A stretch of DNA of 34,519 nucleotides, taken from Bacteroidaceae bacterium. GTDB taxonomy: Bacteria > Bacteroidota > Bacteroidia > Bacteroidales > Bacteroidaceae. This document shows positions 33,601 through 34,519 of the stretch, piece after piece. Positions within the stretch are counted from its first letter, which is position 1; every line of letters begins with the position of its first letter. The translations under genes and the position numbers were made by a program. The stretch lies in assembly GCA_017552435.1 (NCBI GenBank), contig JAFZPZ010000062.1, forward strand, positions 1 through 34,519. Direction: 5' to 3'. A model generated the notes under the pieces. It was given only the letters and a program-made list of their open reading frames with translations, did not search any database and was not told the DNA's origin.

Positions 33601-34149
33601 ATTGTTGATTCTCCACGTTCCCTTTACCGTCACGGTATGCTTGGCATTGGCATCCCATACCTTCAGATAGACGTACATCGTCACGCGGTAACGGTAGTGC
33701 CCGCTCTTGTCCACTTCGTTGTGAGCATCTTGCCAGGGGTTCCAGAAGCGGATGACGTAGTCTTCGCTCTCGTATATACTACCCCACCAATCGTTATCCG
33801 AGACTTGTTTCTTCAAGTCATGCTCGTTACCTTCTTTGTCGTTTCCGGGCCATGCCAGCTCCCAGTCGGGTGAACAGGCATATTTGCCATCGATATACAC
33901 AGCGGGACCGTCGTAACCATCTTCAGTCTCATTGTGCAGGAAGAAACTGTCCTTGCCGTCGCTGTCGTAGAACATCATGACGACCGAGAACCAGGGTTCC
34001 TTCAATGTCGGCTGATGACGGACCCACGACTGCTCGGGATCTTTGAAATTGGTCGCAGCCCTCAGGTTTGTGTAGCCTGTCGGGAGGCACACGAGAAGCA
34101 GTAGCAGCATCCGCCACCACAGTTTCGGTTGGTGTAGCATTCTTTTCAT
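24601..34149 (-). CDS. Giant (about 3182 aa) LamG/FN3 surface protein with T9SS-type tail
   Basis: From ATG 34149 the signal peptide is MKRMLHQPKLWWRMLLLLLV and onward; ATG 34179 would add ten residues. By eye the order is: unknown N-terminal domain (about 40-280); three FN3-like domains (330-640); a carboxypeptidase-regulatory-like fold interrupted by LamG 1 (about 650-930); a second regulatory-like domain (about 980-1060); a large unassigned core (1100-1900, including GPIFRTRGGQTSAPYEG); two more LamG domains (about 2150-2300 and 2335-2520); a BACON-like sandwich (2620-2725); and a VAAFIGEECRG module. Two GWNW repeats (LKQGWNW, LKEGWNW) come next, then a second such module (about 3032-3135) and the tail YDLAGRRV to KGIYIINGEKKVVK. 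LamG and FN3 domains bind glycans or proteins, so adhesion is the likely role. The frame is intact throughout. Confidence 0.85.
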   Translation of the reverse strand: MKRMLHQPKLWWRMLLLLLVCLPTGYTNLRAATNFKDPEQSWVRHQPTLKEPWFSVVMMFYDSDGKDSFFLHNETEDGYDGPAVYIDGKYACSPDWELAWPGNDKEGNEHDLKKQVSDNDWWGSIYESEDYVIRFWNPWQDAHNEVDKSGHYRYRVTMYVYLKVWDANAKHTVTVKGTWRINNTSTQEESASWTIDPFSNSWDEPVGERTNHKTVSVGGRLIADLENPTHIGLYTQSEKTPKEYYSDNELFDGNYKAGKGNSSYSGVEAEFTSTTYDINKHLPVQYSTVVTDEGCVSASTPNRKLDMVVYKWFDLTVPGFVYPDPNPDSITVMTSQQWDKKVAVSWKAVDKNVTDAPRSKAGTWTIKNLTTNSVLESNIPYGTTVKEVVLDGYETPYTLRVGFVPDGLGDIPDELSVKTTATIFPVWNFNEFAAKEVDEGINLKWSHSPFENASGNNAYTIVVQRSTDYDSSVPDSATWINVENIDVKNPDINEGAYLDQNSNLAPNKTYYYRLMTNVLGANHFSDIRSAKLGGSKIQSFVASRGTYSNIVKLQWSVKQVGYDDTNFTIQRRPLDSNNESDWADIYTTAGTGSTYSYDDVTALPGSFNNYKLIIWTMQDGKRSDDDSETTDGFSLTSGIISGNIAYGTGTAVQGAKVTLKPQDSDGDAASALRSVHFSGYGAGFKYDCDPTTLKTMVGGSFSIQAYVYPDSISMHTNQGCYQLVDIYNTFGIYLRYNETIRQYRVGMSLGDNKYDSELFIAPNAWSHISLVHSADSMTTTVFVMEDDKAKGQILKRRIITDDDQEPVRDIPVVSNEAKCLSIGNNSNFDSGTYFNGYLDEFRFWTKALTEEDIQKNYNHPIVGDEKSLFIYYPFDEGLAKQTIAYDFSKSNGIANGRHAKTYKSPAEGSTVVPNENQLSLMGYTNVDGAYTIRGVGFSGEGTSYSVIPTLGIHEFSPSMRTRFVSMSSLNHSGVDFEDVSSFPVSGKVFYAGTDYPVEGANFCIDGLVCAKDGEMITTNEQGEFTISVPIGDHFITVAKNGHVFANGGRYPVDPNGVGVKHTFNQEIKNLEFADSTMVNFTGRVVGGDTEGDKELGFGLSQNNIGIAELVLTPQKVSPRMNVEKVTNGTTYSYETGTEIMPVTSATRDINSTAWRGAGADDCRKIFIRTDSLTGEFSAMVPPLQYNVDIIKVVKTGLQFGSSQVVDLSNPLIERTDSVDVDSITKAYYSYHTKLMQTYHSDPVFTVVQDDHQDGAFGISSYTLKDDIGELTIDDIYSIDESGNPIYKYGGAIFNEYDNYTFNISAYEEYVNSDGDMPVTFHVPLNKLVVTIDNALSSDQAVAGEDTTVDGVSYKAGDVLLLESNQLRLDSLGQATYKWMAGLPNISTPYTRTISISYNIGDRTYLWNDTGLTGIILGDMPTGNNFVTSGPDLLQMILRDPPGSKSSTEWTSGTVKNEVYTYGATLNADGHIDTTTRFCTKLETAEGVPGFYTVTEAKSGLDMEIGIKGHFDFLGEGRFVTTIENTKTISTSDAIEFVGAPGDIFIGSATNVIFGAANNVGFRRVGTGNEVTLNVEESISTGMSFSTMFSYTQNYIENMLLPNFELMRNNMLKTVTQETIDNYVNNGTTPVYLTTLLPEDPDFGKDNTYVMVDPYDAKDSYQDSVMWCNEQIKAWIEYLKYNEQEKVEAYENREDKDVDCQNFSFNSGTSVIKNYEKEESTKSMHFTLNPQIGLHFNLTSGGVIQGNGVILSAGFDVMVGGKFDYDYTKSDKTVFKYTLAEDGDDNALSVDVYDYGAYGPIFRTRGGQTSAPYEGRVVTKYYEPLGTTIMEPTMQIEVPQIDVDQPVVTDIPSGSTATYTLRLSNASETNELLYYRLGLAEETNPNGAQLFIDGAPVTDVRTVLIQPHETVTKTLLLKQSDTSILDYDRIGIVFASSSQYYPTYTWDVIADTAFISAHFVPSSSPVTLELSNNLMNTQTGTDLVLTMKDFDRNYRGLKAFRMQYKKQGATNWNLVHEYVLNEADKTDNNEFLPSSGSSVSFTLPMSSYSDGDYLFRIVSASTYGTDEVKRYSEEIPLVKDLQRPTPIGIPEPSDGILDIGDELSVTFNETILKGELTSEANFKVTGVLNGAEIEHETALSLPATETAAAATEADINLRNKDFAFDMWVNLAQGAGTLLKHGNGDSKMTVGINDAEQLTVNIAGSTYTSTNTIPTGKWAFLSLSLTADGQLNASVADDANTTTLFTNQAAGRYEGEGPLSVGKDIKGAIHELLLWDEAHDMTTALVDRSKTKNPSTRHLIGYWKMNEGEGTTIRDYARNRHMTMPDETWYLNNENKAVCLDGQNYVSINASELPTSVDDDYALEFWMRGSTQSGEAQLLQMGDIALSLSADGTLLLTSKDAYNPTTAKTLTTSAKKLTDNAWHHVALNVLRQGAAAVYVDGKRCLSTNASNVGSINTNNLIVGARRITDTALYLYDRPFIGQIDEVRVWNATMNGDLLNSNRKVRLTGEEDGLVAYYPFEKKTLDEGNQVITVGDAADLTGTGNEAQLFTLNLVTPNALNYTDDAPALRTKPTETNVSFTFVASNEKVVISLNEDAATIEGCTLNFTVRDVQDENGNYSVPAVWSAFVNQNELEWQEDALSCEAGVTKGATFTATVVNKSGTQQMWSLSGMPSWLEVSEEYGTTNPLDETTVTFTVSPATPIGKYEETIYMRGNNDIETPLTINVNITGQVPDWSVNPGDYEFSMNVIGRVEVQGLPMDDADDLVAAFIGEECRGVTHPTYIERYDSYFATINIYAASGDAGKQVTFRAYDASTGTLYPELLPDTITFAALKLTGRYEKPIVFTAQNKIEQSTDLKQGWNWLSFYVDVKEKQPAEVLAKVAEDVLVIKSQADGWLMQEGGVWSGSLTGLRNDQMYAVQMQRDRSLRLVGQPVDPAKCLIDLKEGWNWTGYYGRQVASISDALAGMSPEDGDILKGQNGIAYFDSYEWAGPLVMLEPGVGYMIHTPTKRSFGYPSSALKAQKAQSVQDAQTTSTFSPVDYHNYSGNAIMTVRVMRSGQPVGHLELGAFVEGECRTAEVTDENGVAFLTIPGDSEGTLNFLLADGDEIVEAAEWFTYEADAVYGSPGNPVVIDLGNATSLGESLRMNNEESGDTCYDLAGRRVISSRRSSLNKGIYIINGEKKVVK

Positions 34150-34207
34150 AATATAATATTTGTTAATGTAAGTTATCATAATTATATATTTTTATGAATT
34201 TCGGGAG

Positions 34208-34215
34208 CAAAGTTA
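34208..34215 (-). promoter_or_regulatory. -7 box of the giant-protein operon
   Basis: The minus strand reads TAACTTTG, 58 nt upstream of ATG 34149. No clear TTTG lies 20 nt upstream; instead the repeat array begins about 20 bp away, which would fit activator-dependent initiation. Confidence 0.6.
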
Positions 34216-34236
34216 CAAAAAAAAACGGAAAAACAT

Positions 34237-34310
34237 TTTCCTCTCGCTGTAAATACAACCAGAGGAAAGAAAAAATACAGCCAGAGGAAAAAAAATACAG
34301 CCAGAGGAAA
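34237..34310. repeat. Array of 18-bp repeats upstream of the giant-protein promoter
   Basis: Three direct copies of AAATACAGCCAGAGGAAA lie at 34251-34268 (one change), 34273-34290 and 34293-34310, with start-to-start spacings of 22 and 20 bp. An inverted partial copy, TTTCCTCTCGCTGTA, is at 34237-34251. The roughly two-helical-turn spacing beside a promoter suggests binding sites for a regulator. Confidence 0.75.
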
Positions 34311-34389
34311 ATTTTTGGACAGAAAATTTCGGCAAAGCCAAAATTTACCTGGACAAATGAGCTATATTATATAATATCTCCTGACTTCG

Positions 34390-34519
34390 TCATTGCGCCT
34401 CCCAGAAATTTTCTTCGAAGAGTTTGGCGATAGGCATGTGCCGTTTCATGGGCATGGTTTTGATGAAATGTGTCTTGTTCTGTGGCATATAGACGCTGAT
34501 GGTTGTTACAGTCTTTGCC
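34390..34519 (-). CDS. C-terminal end of an unrecognised protein (5' end outside window)
   Basis: A minus frame runs from the window edge to TGA at 34390-34392. It gives about 42 residues that read SVYMPQNKTHFIKTMPMKRH and end in KLFEENFWEAQ. The other frame open to the edge gives a His/Arg-rich sequence that looks like a shadow. I do not recognise a family. It lies upstream of the giant-protein gene on the same strand, 240 bp away, with the repeat array between them. Confidence 0.5.
   Translation of the reverse strand, partial: AKTVTTISVYMPQNKTHFIKTMPMKRHMPIAKLFEENFWEAQ

Noticed and set aside
34237-34310. CRISPR array
   Set aside because: The repeats are 18 bp with 2-4 bp between them, so there are no unique spacers, and no cas genes are present.
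34194-34433. Possible 79-residue plus gene
   Set aside because: Its Lys/Gln/Arg-rich sequence is simply a translation of the tandem repeat array and it lacks a promoter.

Overview
The window looks like a chromosomal segment from a Prevotella-like member of the Bacteroidales. Supporting signs are the -7 box TAnnTTTG (often with TTTG about 20 bp upstream), the absence of clear Shine-Dalgarno sites, Bacteroidales-specific families (smalltalk protein, DUF4293, CCDC81-type HU plus SPOR protein, the short Rpb6-like omega subunit) and C-terminal tails resembling type IX secretion (T9SS) sorting signals. No phage, insertion sequence, CRISPR array or replication origin was seen. No gene-free stretch exceeds 300 bases.

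Layout. 1-551: the Gly/Asp-rich end of a probable HU-family protein, a 35-residue smalltalk peptide and a terminator. 550-3317: mtnN, divergent from a Cu/Zn efflux-type permease with a His/Cys tail, then aqpZ behind a duplicated promoter. 3328-6794 (minus): an envelope-flavoured cluster of a small membrane protein, an OmpH-like lipoprotein, a HU/SPOR membrane protein, a zinc-ribbon FHA protein and a HAD phosphatase. 6873-13049 (plus): pepD, a beta-helix lipoprotein, rlmH, nadC and a secreted C69 dipeptidase, closed by a bidirectional terminator. 13131-15041 (minus): bamD, rpoZ and DUF4293. 15261-18495 (minus): nadK, an ABC exporter and a phosphopantetheinyl transferase. 18612-21934 (plus): a DJ-1 family gene, ispD and recG, overlapping one another. 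22023-22335: divergent tRNA-Phe and tRNA-Pro. 22406-23356: a BASS-type transporter. 23369-34149 (minus): a two-gene operon made of a roughly 3180-residue LamG/FN3 surface protein and a 4-nt-overlapping secreted partner. A partial gene follows at the right edge.

Most of the window is housekeeping. The parts worth a second look are: the giant surface-protein operon, whose two products share a repeated module and whose promoter sits beside an array of 18-bp repeats; intergenic simple-repeat families that have been captured in frame in at least four proteins, including two signal peptides; symmetric overlapping divergent promoters; and two genes whose promoters leave almost no room for a 5' leader. 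Identifications rest on reading motifs by eye; no database search was run.
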